Assembly: GCA_964007475.1 (NCBI GenBank)
Contig: OZ023274.1
Coordinates: 26,503,090-26,567,089 of the forward strand
DNA from: Hybos culiciformis
Lineage: Eukaryota > Arthropoda > Insecta > Diptera > Hybotidae
DNA length: 64,000 nucleotides
Reading direction: 5' to 3'
Part shown: positions 48,154 to 59,060 of the stretch, piece by piece
How positions within the stretch are numbered: the stretch's first letter is position 1
Layout of the letters: every line of letters begins with the position of its first letter
Made by a program: the position numbers and the translations under genes
The notes under the pieces: model-generated
The model's input: the letters and a program-made list of their open reading frames with translations, nothing else
What the model was told of the DNA's origin: nothing
Databases searched by the model: none

Positions 48154-48406
48154 AATTGGCGACGAGGATAACGAGAATTTTCCAACTAAAGTCAACATCA
48201 AATTACGGAAAATCATCAATCAACAACATTTTCAAGAATTCAACAAAATTTTCAATTTTCAGTATTTTTTTTTCTCAAGTGACGCCAACAACAGTAAAAT
48301 TTTCAAAAAAATCAACGGAATGATTATCAATCAATAAGAAGCCGAATTTTTTCCAGGAAAAATATATTTCGAACTAATTTTTCTTTTTGTAAATTTTTAG
48401 CTAAAA

Positions 48407-49568
48407 TCATGTTCAAACATCAAAATTTAAACTATAAAATTTTATAGTTTAAGCAAACCGTTGAAACATAAAATAAAATTAAACTAGTGTTATTTTGTCA
48501 ACTAAAAAATTTTTTTGTTATTGTTTATATTTTTTATTATGATTATTTTGCATGAGTAGAATTTTTTTTTTAGTTTTTCACCACATATTTTATTTTGCCC
48601 GACTTTATCTACATAGATTATGCTATTATTTATTACAAATAATTGATTTCACTTTTGCTTTCATTTTCTAGTTTTAATAAGTAGTTTTAGCTTAACTAAC
48701 TACAGAAATTTTGTATGGCAGAAACCAAAACTACACTAGTTTAAGCTTAAATAGGGTTGCCAGACGTCCCGGTTTTCATGTCATTTCATGACGTCCCGAA
48801 AAAGGTTCTCGGGACGCTCAATATTACCGGTTTAACATTTTTGACCAAAAAAAATTAATAAACTTATAAAAAATGTGCCACTTTGTTCAGGTTATGTTAC
48901 GCTTTCCTTTCATTTTTCTAATTCTCGATCCTACATTACATCAATCCAGCCTATAAAGATGTTGCAGGGTAGTATTTGTTTATTTATAGATTTTTGTTTG
49001 TTTATTTAGCTGCAAGAGTTGGCTGGAATTTGGCTGGTACCAATTTTTGTTAGTATCTTTTATTTATAAAATTTGGTTTACTAATTTCATTTTATATATT
49101 ATTAGATTTATTTTATACCTTCAAGTTCAAGCATTCCAAAGAGAAAATGCCAATTTCTAGAAAAATGTACTACAGAATTTCCTTTTATAAAAAACGCAAA
49201 ATTGATAGGGAAGCGTATTGTAGACATTGAAATTCAAGTTTTAGTACAAGTCGTGGTTTATCCGACATTAAAAATTACATGAAAAGTCAGAAACACAAAT
49301 CTGCAGTTGCTTCGGCAAGTAAATGAAATGAATATTTATATTTTTTGTTCCTAATTTGTGTTATTAATTTTAAGATATTATTTAATTACGTACTTGACCT
49401 TGTTGAAGTAATAATGGGCCTTTTTTTTATATTTATATTAAATAAAATATTTTTTTAATAAATTTTATTAATTTTGTAAAAAAATTCTTTTTGTCCCGGT
49501 TTGTAGTGGGGAAAATATGGTAACCCTAGCTTAAACTATATAATTTTGGGCCTGTTTGAACGCCGTAT
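48407..49568. mobile_element. MITE 'ATCATGTTCAAACA', second copy, in the LTR-element leader
   Basis: Same ends as 46202-46575 (ATCATGTTCAAACATC; GGCCTGTTTGAACGCCGTAT). It lies between the left LTR and gag, and is itself split by the hAT element at 48752-49527. Confidence 0.65.
48752..49527. mobile_element. hAT-family non-autonomous element with zinc-finger remnant
   Basis: The left end TAGGGTTGCCAGACGTCCCG and the right end TGTCCCGGTTTG..GGTAACCCT are inverted, with an 8-base duplication AGCTTAAA on both sides (48744-48751 and 49528-49535). The empty site in the uninterrupted MITE copy near 46532 confirms the duplication. Inside, 49209-49327 (+) reads DREAYCRH, a stop, then NSSFSTSRGLSDIKN and MKSQKHKSAVASASK. 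This is the Cys2-His2-like DNA-binding finger found at the N terminus of ZMYM/GTF2IRD2-type hAT transposases; the second Cys codon has become TGA. The rest of the transposase is missing. Confidence 0.8.
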
Positions 49569-49589
49569 AAATTTAAATCAAAATTAATT

Positions 49590-50503
49590 ATGGATTCAGA
49601 TCAATTTGATAAATTTATCAAGTCTCAACAAGAAATTTTGGAATTAATTTCAAAACAGATGATAGAGAAAAAAAATACTCCACCTGTAGAAGGAACGACT
49701 GCAACAAGTATTGCGATATTACCAAATTTCGAATGTTTTGATTCTAAGAAGGAATCATTTAGAAATTACAAGCAACGATTCGAAAATTATATTCAAATGA
49801 AGAATAATAGTGACAACAAGTTATATTGTGCTAAATTATTGCTTAATTCAATAGGTGCTAAAAATTTCAACATTGTTACAGCATTGTTAGCTCCAAGAAC
49901 ACCTACTGAAATTGAATATGAAGAATTAATGACCGTATTAGCCAAACACTTAGCTCCTAAGAAAAATGTCTTAGTTGCACAACATCAATTTTTATCAAAA
50001 TATCAAGCAGAAAATCAATCAATTGCTGAGTTCATTGCTATGCTAAGAGATGAAATAGGAGATTGTGAATTTGTGTCAACTTGTAATTGTAAATCTTCAA
50101 TTGTTGACATATTTCTTCGAGCACAATTTATGGGAATTCTGGACAATAATATTAGAGAACAATTGTTACAAGCTGAAACATCTAAGTTTGACGAAATTGT
50201 TTCTAAGGCTATTTCGCTAGAAAGTTCAAAAATCGATTCAAAGCAATTATCTCAGAAATCTGCAACCTTATCAACTAATACAGAAATTCAGAGAATTTCT
50301 AGAGAAAATACAAAACATCAAAATAATCGCAATCGATCAAAATCTAATAATGCAGGTAATCAATCAAGATCTAGTACAAGTGACCAGTTAAAACCGAAAA
50401 ATAAATCGAAAAACAAAATTGATTTCAATAAATTGGGTATCAATGGAATGTCTAAGATGTGGTAAGGATAATCATAACTCAAAAGAGTGTCGAGTTAATT
50501 CGT
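49590..50503 (+). pseudogene. gag of the LTR retrotransposon
   Basis: Structural capsid/nucleocapsid gene. From ATG 49590 the frame gives a helical capsid-like region (for example LAPRTPTEIEYEELMTVLAK and LVAQHQFLSKYQAENQSIAE), as in Mag-type gag. It runs to TAA at 50463-50465. The first CCHC zinc knuckle (C-x2-C-x4-H-x4-C, 50447-50490) lies one frame later (+1), so a small indel separates the capsid from the knuckle. Immediately after RVNS a CR1/Jockey element interrupts the gene. The second knuckle (CFKCQKEGHVSKVC) resumes at 52183 on the far side. Confidence 0.8.
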
Positions 50504-50504
50504 A

Positions 50505-52180
50505 TATGTCTAAAACTGAAATCTCCAAACATATTCAGAAATTAAAAAAATCAAACACAGTAGGACCAGATGGTATTCCTACCGTTTTCTTGATGGAATG
50601 TGTGGATAAATTAATTGAACCACTTTATATTCTATTTAATATGTCTATTTCTTCATGTTGCTTCCCTAATATTTGGAAAATATCCTATATTATTCCACTT
50701 CATAAAAAATCCAATAAAGCACATATTCAGAATTATAGGCCTATCGCCCGACTATCTTCCTTGCCTAAACTATTTGAGTCAATTATTTCTGACAACCTTC
50801 AATTTTTCATCAAGCCTATTATTTCTGATAGACAACATGGTTTCGTTCGTGGGAAGTCAACTACCACTAACCTTTTAGACTTTACGTCTTTTTGTAATAG
50901 TAAATTTCTTTCCGGAAATTATGTCGACTGTATTTTCACAGATTTTTCGAAAGCCTTTGACAAATTATGCCACAAAACTCTAATTTGTAAATTGGACAAA
51001 ATGGGTTTTCATTCAGCTTTTGTTAATTGGATTTATGATTACTTATCTAATCGTTATTATCAGGTTTCTTTTAATAACTTCTTATCAGCACCGTTTTTTG
51101 TGAATTGTGGTGTCCCACAAGGTAGCCATCTTGGTCCTATTTTCTTTATTTTATTTATAAATGATCTTCCAAATATACTAAAGTCATCCGAAGTTCTTAT
51201 TTACGCAGATGATGCCAAAATTTTCAAGTCCATATCTTGTTATTCTGATTGCATTGACTTGCAAAATGATGTTGAATCATTTAGCAATTGGTGTACCTCA
51301 AATAATCTTAATTGAAACGTTAATAAGTGTCACTCAATGTCATTCTTTAGAATGAAAAACATTTTTGATTTTCAATACAGTGTTGGATCCTCTTCTTTAA
51401 CAAGAGAAGTAGAGACCACTGATCTCGGAGTTTTGTTGGATGAAAAGTTGAATTTTGTTAAACATATCGATTTTGTTACAAGTAAGGCTCTGCGTGTTCT
51501 TGGTTTTTATCAAGAGGCAATCTAAACAATTCAATGTGTTATGAAACTTTTATATTCTTTTTTTGTTCGACCCACTTTGGAATATTCTTGCCAAGTCTGG
51601 AATCCATTCTACGCAGTTCATATCTCTAGATTGGAATCGGTTCAAAATAATTTCCTTCGTTTCGCTTTAAGGCGACTCAATTGGCAGGATAATTTAAATT
51701 TACCTCCATACACTGACAGACTTCAACTTCTAAATCTCCCAAGTCTGGAGAATAGAAGAGCTTATTTGTCGTTCAGCTTTATCCATAAAGTCATCGAAGG
51801 AAAAACGACAAGTAGCTTTTTAATGTCTAATTTATTTTTCAATGTGCCCTCAAGAAGTCTTAGAAATTTTGATGTCATTAGTATTCAATTTTCCAGAACC
51901 AATTATGGTCAATATAGCCCACTTAACTCCCTATTCAAAATTTATAACCGATATCATTTCCTTCTTCAGTTATACGTTTTCGAAAGTCCTTCTTTTAAAA
52001 GTAAATTTTATCATAATTTTTTAATTAATTCGAACTAAGTGACACATTATTTAATAGTAAATACTGCTGCTTTGTATATATTCTTACATCCCTTATTAAA
52101 TTGATTGTATATATATTTAATTTTATTATCATTAAGTTGTATTCGCTCGCTTGTATTAAGCATTAAATAAATAAATAAAT
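50505..52180 (+). mobile_element. 5'-truncated CR1/Jockey retrotransposon inserted between the gag zinc knuckles
   Basis: RT region only, beginning at SKTEISKHIQKLKKSNTVGP with the usual GPDGIP block. Then come IIPLHKKSN, NYRPIARLSSLPKLFE, DRQHGFVRGKSTTTNL, DFSKAFDKL, GVPQGSHLGPIFFILFIND and YADD (near 51207). A TGA at 51313-51315 and a frameshift near 51520 break the frame before the C-terminal domain (51541-52038), which ends in a stop. The 3' UTR ends in (AATA)n at 52164-52180. It is a different copy from the intact element at 35668-39736. No duplication of target bases is evident, and it is defective. Confidence 0.8.
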
Positions 52181-52182
52181 CA

Positions 52183-55100
52183 AATGTTTCAAATGTCAAA
52201 AAGAAGGTCATGTTAGTAAAGTGTGTATCAATTCATTAATGAAACAAAAACATCAAAATCAACAAAATTCATCAACTAATTATGTAGAGAAAGTAAATCA
52301 AGGTTTTTATCAAATGGGTATCAATCAAGTTAGAAATGTTTATAAAAATTATCAACCTAATGACGAGCGATATCACACATATGTGCAAATCGAAGGAAAA
52401 AACGTTAAATTTGAAGTCGATACAGGGTCTGGTTACACATTTTTGCCACGGGATCAATTTAATCAATTAAAGTTAACAAATCCAATTATTCCAACAAAAA
52501 TAGGTTTTCGATCATATACACAGGAAGTATTTGTGCCAGATGGAAAAATTGAAGTAAATGTTAATTACAAAGCGGAAACAATGAGAGATGAAATTTACGT
52601 AGTACCAGAAAAATATTGTGCATTATTAGGAAGAGCATGGATTCGAAAATTAAAAATCAATTTAAATGAAGTAAATGAAGAAATGTCAACAGATTCAAAT
52701 TTTTTAGTTCAAAATATTAGTGAGGTAGAAGAAATTATTTCAAAATTTTCAAATGTATTCAAAGAGAAAATAGGGTGTGTTCAAAATTATAAAGTTTCAC
52801 TTCAATTGCGAGATAAGGCAAAACCTGTATTTTTTAGGGAACGAGAAGTTCCATATGCACTTCGAGAAAAAGTTAATAAAGAATTAGATCAATTAGAAGC
52901 AGAAGGTATTATTACCAAAATCGAAAATAGTGATTGGGGTTCTTCACTAGTGGTAATTCCAAAAACAGATGGAGGTGTTCGGCTTTGTGTAGACTACAAG
53001 ATCGGAGTAAATGAAAGACTTGTAGGTTCCCACTATCCAATTCGAAAAATAGATGATGTTCTAAATAGTCTACGTGATTCAAATTATTTTTGTTTTATTT
53101 ATACAAAGCGTACTTACATGTTCCAGTCGATGAAAAATCAAAAGAAATTCAAACTATTTCAACTCAAAGAGGTACTTATCGACTGAATAGATTATCATTT
53201 GGGATCAAAACAGCACCATCAGAATTATAGATCAAATTTTAAGAGATCTTGACAAAACTGAATCATATTTCGATGATATTATAGTCCATGGTAAAACTAA
53301 AGAAGAATGTGAAGCGAATTTACATAAATGCTTAAATCAAATTCATAAACATGATTTACATCTAAATTTAAAGAAATGTACATTCTATCAACAACGTATT
53401 GAATATTTGGGGTATGTTATAGAATCAAATAAAATTTCAAAATCACCAAGAAAAATCAAAGCTATTTCAAATATGCCAAAACCAAAATCAGTAGATGATG
53501 TGAGAAGATTTTTGGGCATGGTGACATATTACTCAAGATTTATTCCAAAAATATCAACACTTACAGCTCCATTACGTAAATTATTAGAAAAGAATGTATC
53601 TTTTAACTGGTCAATAAATTGCTATAATGCTTTTACGAAATTAAAAGAAGAAATATTGAGTGATAGAGTTCTGATTCCATTCAATCTAGAATTACCAGTT
53701 CAATTGGCATGTGATGCAAGTCCTACTGGCATAGCAGGGGTTTTGTCACATATGGTTAATGAAGAAGAACGACCTATTGCTTTTGTATCCAAATCGTTGA
53801 CATCAGCTGAAAAGAATTATTCACAAATAGACAGAGAAGCACTGGCTATTGTAGTTTCAGTTAATTATTTTCATCAATATTTATTTGCACGTCCATTCAA
53901 GCTTATTACAGATAATCATCCATTAGTTCGGATATTTCATCAAAATGCAAAAGTTCCAAAAATGACGTCAGCTAGACTTCAAAGGTATGCTGCTTTTTTA
54001 TCAGGTTTCAATTATGTAGTACAATTTAAAAAAGGAATAGAAAACGTAAATGTCGATTGATAGAGCATCAATTGAAGAGAAAAATTCAACTGAAATAGAA
54101 ATTAATCAAGAAGTACATCAATTATGTGAAGCATCAATATTTCAAATTAAAAATTTAAAATTAACATTCGAATCAATTAAAGACGAGACTTCAAAAGACA
54201 AGCAATTATCAACTATTATCAAAAATCTTCAAGAAAATAGTATTATAGATTCAGAATTTACTATAGACAACAAAATTTTATTTCGAGGTCAACGAGTAGT
54301 AGTTCCAAATTCACTGCAGCCCATGGTTTTAAAAGAGTTACATCGAACTCATATTGGCATTACAAAAATGAAACAACTTGCACGAAGATATGTGTATTGG
54401 AAATCAATAGATAAAGAGATTGAACACTTGGTACGATCATGTGATTCATGTGTAAAGATCAAAAATAGTCCAGCCAAAGCACCATTACACCCATGGGATG
54501 AACCGGATGAGAATTGGCAACGTATTCATATTGATTATGCGAGTCCATATCAAAATTACAATTTTTTAGTTATTGTCGATGCAAAATCAAAATGGGCTGA
54601 AGTTGAAATTTGTAAAACAGCACCAACATCTTCAACAACAATTCAGTTATTACAAAACGTATTTTCAAGAAATGGTTTTCCTGACGTAATGGTTTCAGAC
54701 AATGCATCAATATTTACAAGTGAAGAATTTACAAATTTTTGTGCTGAATCCGGAATTTTTCAAAAATTCATTGCTCCTGGACATGCTGCTACAAATGGCT
54801 TAGCCGAGAGAAATGTTCAGACTCTCAAGAATAGATTATCAGCTATGAGTGGCGAATCAACATCAATAGAGGAAAAAGTTCGAGAAATATTATTTCGATA
54901 TAGGGCAACACCTTTAATCAATGCAAAAACACCATCAGAACAATATTTAAATCGACAAATTCGAATTCAACTTGATGCACTTAAACCTAGTAAGTTCAAG
55001 CAAACTATTCCAACTTCAAATGGAAAAGCAAGACAATTAAGTGTGGGAGAAAGAGTATTAGCTCGTTATTATTCAAACAACAAATTACAGTGGAAAGCGG

Positions 55101-55501
55101 GAAAAGTTATTAAAAAATTTGGGCAGTTACATTATATGGTTCAACTTGACAACAATTACATGTTCAAACGACATATAGATCAATTGCGTGCCACGGCATT
55201 CAAATTAAATGAAAGCGATCAGAAGAAAAAAGTCACATTCAAGGGTAACGATGAAGAAACAACGTCAAATAATCAACAAATTCCAATTGAAGAATTAGTA
55301 TTGAATAAAGAATCAACATTAAATTCAAATCAACCATCAACATTAATTTATAGTGAGTCATCAACATCTGATTCAAATGTATCAACACCAAACTCAACAA
55401 TTGAAAATGAAAATTCAGAAGTACATCGCAAATCAAATAGAAATCGTAAACCACCAACATATCTTCAGGATTATGTAACAAATAATGTCTGTTCAAATTA
55501 A
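52183..55501 (+). pseudogene. pol of the LTR retrotransposon (protease, RT, RNase H, integrase), frameshifted
   Basis: Order: second CCHC knuckle (52183-52224), aspartic protease with the DTGSG active site near 52420, and the start of RT (RLCVDYK near 52980). A frameshift near 53095-53110 follows, after which the next frame reads toward YRLNRLSFGIKTAPSE and a TAG at 53228. RT then resumes with YFDDI near 53265 and FLGMVTYYSRFIPK. RNase H follows (LACDASPTGIAG, DREALAIVV, LITDNHPL), then a TGA at 54058. In another frame comes integrase with an HHCC-type start (HIGITKMKQLAR; C..C) and the DDE residues in HIDYA, VSDNA and AERN. The C-terminal tail has a GERVLARYY block. At least two frameshifts and one stop make it non-functional as read. 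Confidence 0.8.
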
Positions 55502-55512
55502 GTGTGGGAGAT

Positions 55513-55709
55513 TGTTGTGATGTTTTCAATTAGTGATAAACGATAACACTGAATTGTGATGTATATTTGACAGGATAGAATGGTTACACCGGCATTTCAA
55601 TTTAGTTAATTAGAACTTGTTACTAAATGTTATCTTTTCAAATCTATATTAGAAATAAAGTAATTAATTGTTAAGATAAAATCGAGTTTCAATTAATAAG
55701 GTCACAACA
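55513..55709 (+). repeat. Right long terminal repeat
   Basis: The 197-bp partner of 47957-48153, preceded by the purine tract AGTGTGGGAG (55501-55510), which fits the polypurine primer site. It is followed by the duplicated TTTAC. Confidence 0.9.
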
Positions 55710-56000
55710 TTTACTATACCGTTATCCATTTCGAAATAATTTGAGATAAAAATAAAATTAATTTTTTTAATGTTTTTCAAATTTAAAGCTGTCTAAATTT
55801 GCTATAAAATTTTAAAATTTGTTTATGTTTTGTGCTCCATTTTTCTATAAAAGGAAAAAAATAATAAAATTTATGTATACTTTTTTCTTATGTTTGTTGT
55901 TGTTGATGTTTATTTATCGTTTTCTCGTTCTATGTAGAACGAGATTCTATGTAGAAAGATTACAAGATTACAAATTAGCCATTGTGTAAATCACGCTTTA

Positions 56001-57116
56001 TGTAGTGTAATAGTAGATTACAACGCATGTTAAAGAAAATTTGTTATTAAATAATTGACGCATTTAATATACCATTTACCGAGCTAAATTTACGATTGTA
56101 AATACAACTTACCGATCACATGCACATTAAAATCATTATTCAAATTGGAATTCATACAAAAAAAAAACACAAGAGCTGTCATAGGACACCAGATAGGACC
56201 GTAGTTTCTTTGCGTATATATAAGTAATTCTCATTTTCAATCAATTCAAATAGAGCTTTCATTCCCAATTAATCCAAATTGACCAATTGCATTTGCATAA
56301 TTAGCGAAATTATACAAAATTGACAAAATCATGCAATATTTTTATTTACATTGAAATTAGTATGAAAATCTCAATTTTATTTGAACTATAAAATATTAAT
56401 TATTTAATAATAAAAAATTAATATTTTCTAAATATTTTATTACTATTTAATATAATAATTCAAATAAAATTTAAGTTTATCAATTTTCATACAAATTTCA
56501 ATAAAAATTATTACTATTTGCCGCGAGACGGACATTATATCAAGTCAATTTAAATTGCGACGGCGTCGATTCAAATCACTTGACAGTGAGCTTTTCAGAC
56601 AAGTGAGCTTTCAAGACTAAATCGCACCATACACAATATCATATTTTTTTCTTTTTTTCATACGGGATTTTAAGATTATGATTTCAGCAAACCCACTCAT
56701 ATGTTTTCTGGCATTTATTTTCTTAAAAATTGGTTATTTTTGTTAAGTTTATTATACGTCGTATACGCGCGTGAATTACGTCGACCATATCTCTTGCATT
56801 AATCAACATTTATTGTTAGGTTATTTTTTTTGTAATTCTGGCAACTTTTATTCTGATTTCGAAATTGAAAGTGACAGCATAATAAAAAAAAAGTAAACAA
56901 TTACAATTTTCTGTATTATTGAAATTGGAGACCAAAATAAATTATTATGAATTTTTTTAATTTTCCCAATGTACTTTAAAATTTAATGTACTTAAAATTA
57001 AAATCTGTAAAGTCCAAGGAAAATAAGAAAACCTCACTTCCGCCCTCAAGGACCAACAGGTGAAATTAAAAAAAATATAAAATAAAATATTTTTTTTTTG
57101 ATTATAAGAATCACCC
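56001..57116. other. Gene-free interval with a small palindromic repeat
   Basis: No gene. At 56350-56502, ATTGAAATTAGTATGAAAAT and the inverse complement of ATTTTCATACAAATTTCAAT form a roughly 150-bp AT-rich inverted repeat, probably a MITE. The rest is AT-rich with a few CG-containing words near 56520-56575. Confidence 0.5.
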
Positions 57117-57222
57117 CAACAAACCAGAGATTAATCTTTGATCGAGCTAAGATTAGTTTTTTTTAGCTATAAGATTAATCTTTTTTTTCATTTATTCGCC
57201 TAACATTTTGTCCCATCGCAGA

Positions 57223-57414
57223 TGTATTATAAAGATCTATTTAAGATTGATCATAAAGATAGATTTTAGGTGTATTATAGAGATCCATTAAAGATTGATC
57301 GTAAAGATAGATTTTAGGTGTATTATAGAGATCCATTAAAGATTGATCTTAAAGATAGATTTTAGGTGTATTATAGAGATCCATTAAAGATTGATGATAA
57401 AGATAGATTTTAGC
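57223..57414 (+). repeat. Four tandem copies of a 48-bp unit
   Basis: Units start at 57223, 57271, 57319 and 57367. Each begins TGTATTATA(A/G)AGATC and ends AAAGATAGATTTTAG. Differences are few; the most variable spot is the dinucleotide after GATTGAT. They lie near the left end of the TIR element. Confidence 0.9.
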
Positions 57415-57496
57415 TTTTCATTTGCACTGTATTTACAAAGGTACTTAAATATTTTATTTTTATTAAATCTTTTAAGAATTCTTTTTATATATTCTT

Positions 57497-57523
57497 TTTA
57501 TATTATTATTATTATTATTATTA

Positions 57524-57563
<40 letters not shown>

Positions 57564-57566
57564 ATA
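57497..57566 (+). repeat. (ATT)n microsatellite
   Basis: A long ATT trinucleotide run with one short interruption, inside the TIR element at 57117-59033. Confidence 0.85.
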
Positions 57567-57780
57567 TAGATAATTATTATCACATTCATTACTTATTCTT
57601 TCATTACTTATTACTTATTAGAATTTTTTTTTATTTTTCCAAAAATTATTATTATGATTTTGCTTAGCGCGGTAGAATAAATACTTCATCTCATTCGTAA
57701 ATTCTACCTCTCCGTACCCTGATCGATGTACTGAATCTATAAATTAATAAAACTTACACTTTTGAATGCTACGTTCAATA

Positions 57781-58200
57781 TTATGCATACTTACGGAATA
57801 AACTTTCTTTAATATTGCTTAAATCTTTGAAACTATTTTTTCCCTTCGTGCCTCCCAAATTGTAATTTATTAAAAGGTTTTCACCAAATATTTTATTAAA
57901 AAACTTCTTTATATCATAACTATGTCCTCTTATCATTTTTACATAGCTTTTCTAAAAAAAAAAAATTTTTAATACTTGTTTGAAAAATTAGTTGTAATTA
58001 CTTACAAAAATTTTTAATAGATCTGCGTCATTTAAATCACAGTTGAATTTTATTGCCTCTTCCTCACTTTTTAATGACAGAAAATTGAATTGCTGAAAAT
58101 CAGTTGAATTCGCTGGATAGATAAAATCACATATTTTGTCCAACAATACTGAATTTCGAGACTGTCTGTTCGAGCAATCTGTTTCCCATTTCTTTTTTTT
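57781..58200 (-). pseudogene. DUF4806-like C-terminal gene remnant, two exons
   Basis: Minus exons about 58200-58006 and 57951-57781 join in phase through GTAAGT..TTTTTAG. The text runs KKWETDCSNRQSRNSVLLDK, then SLKSEEEAIKFNCDLNDADL and, across the junction, LKIF/KSYVKMIRGHSYDIKK. It ends with INYNLGGTKGKNSF and a stop after FRKYA. The closing N-Y-x-x-x-G-x-x-GK-x-x-F block and the preceding F-x-K-I-F pattern match the DUF4806 domain, which occurs in many insect multicopy, transposon-linked genes. The function is unknown. No upstream exons (for example a THAP or other DNA-binding part) are visible between 58200 and the element end, so it is probably a truncated gene. Confidence 0.55.
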
Positions 58201-59060
58201 TTCTATGTCAAATAATACTTAAGTTGCCTCTTAGATAGCCCCATTACTTTTTTATCGCCCATTGTCTTTGGTAAATAAGAGTTAAGAATATATTAAAATT
58301 AATACAATATTAAAAGATTGGTGGGAGATTAAAAAATGATCAATATATAGATTGACGGGAGTTTAGTAAAAGATTAATAAAATATTAATAGGTTGATAGG
58401 AGATTGGAAAAAGATTAATAGAAGACTACAAGAAGATAAATAGAAAATTGAAAAAAAAATAATAATAATTCCTACCGACAATAGGATAATGGGAAATTGG
58501 TAAAATATTAATAGATTTGTCATTTTTTAAAATAGTAACAAGAAAAATAAGAGAAAATAAAAGTTTTACATCAACAGTAAGCCAGCGGCAGGTAGTAGTG
58601 CATAATTTGGAACTACCAGTACTTACCTATTTCCTATTTGTTTATTAATTTTTTTTTTTTTTTAACTCTAAATTTTACTTCAATTTCTTTCTGTTTTTTT
58701 TTTTAACTTTTTAAAAAAATTATTGAAATTAATTTATTAAAAATTTTATTAAAGCCTGATTTTTGCTAATTTCCAACCAATAATTTACAACTAAAACAAA
58801 CACGTTTATTGTTTTGTTTTGATTGTTCGAAATCGAAATTCAAATTCGAATGCGAAAAAAAAAATTATAGTCTATCGCTCTCTCCATTTTAAAAAAATTA
58901 ATCAAAAGTTTAATCTTTTTTCTATCTCTACATTCTCGTTTGAGCATCGATCTATTGATCTCTTTATTTTAAAAAAGATTAATCTAAAGATTAATCTTTT
59001 TGCTATCTACTCCCTTCTAGTTTGTTGGGCCATTCCACATACAAAATTTTGCTATTTTAT

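Larger units (their letters stand above)
47957..55709 (+). mobile_element. Ty3/gypsy-superfamily LTR retrotransposon (Mag-like), broken by insertions
   Basis: Two 197-bp LTRs (TGTTGTGATG..GTCACAACA) are flanked by the 5-bp duplication TTTAC (47952-47956 and 55710-55714). A primer-site-like TTGGCGACGAGGATAAC follows the left LTR. The order gag (two CCHC knuckles), aspartic protease, RT, RNase H, integrase defines Ty3/gypsy. The integrase text (CDSCVKIKNSPAKAPLHPWD, RIHIDYASPY) resembles the Mag/K02A2.6-like lineage. I noticed one difference between the LTRs (48131 C versus 55687 T), implying a recent insertion. Yet gag and pol carry frameshifts, a stop and nested elements, so it cannot be autonomous as read. 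Confidence 0.85.
47639..55998. mobile_element. TIR element copy 2 (inverted orientation), split by an LTR retrotransposon
   Basis: The ends TGATTTACACAATGGCTAA (47644-47662) and TTAGCCATTGTGTAAATCA (55975-55993) have TA on both outer sides (47637-47638 and 55999-56000). The two remaining parts (47639-47956 and 55715-55998) are the reverse complement of copy 1 at 39792-40798. Shared blocks are the AAAGATGAACTAGTTCATCTTT-type palindrome, CAGAAGATACAAAAAC and CATAAACAAATTTTAAAATT. The LTR element sits between them. Confidence 0.75.
57117..59033. mobile_element. TIR element carrying a spliced DUF4806-like gene remnant and a satellite
   Basis: Left CCCAACAAACCAGAGATTAATC and right GATTAATC..CTAGTTTGTTGGG are inverted. 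Subterminal GATTAATCTTT words recur in both orientations near each end. Inside are four 48-bp tandem repeats (57223-57414), an (ATT)n microsatellite and two minus-strand exons with DUF4806-like text. The exact ends and the target duplication were not resolved. Confidence 0.6.
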
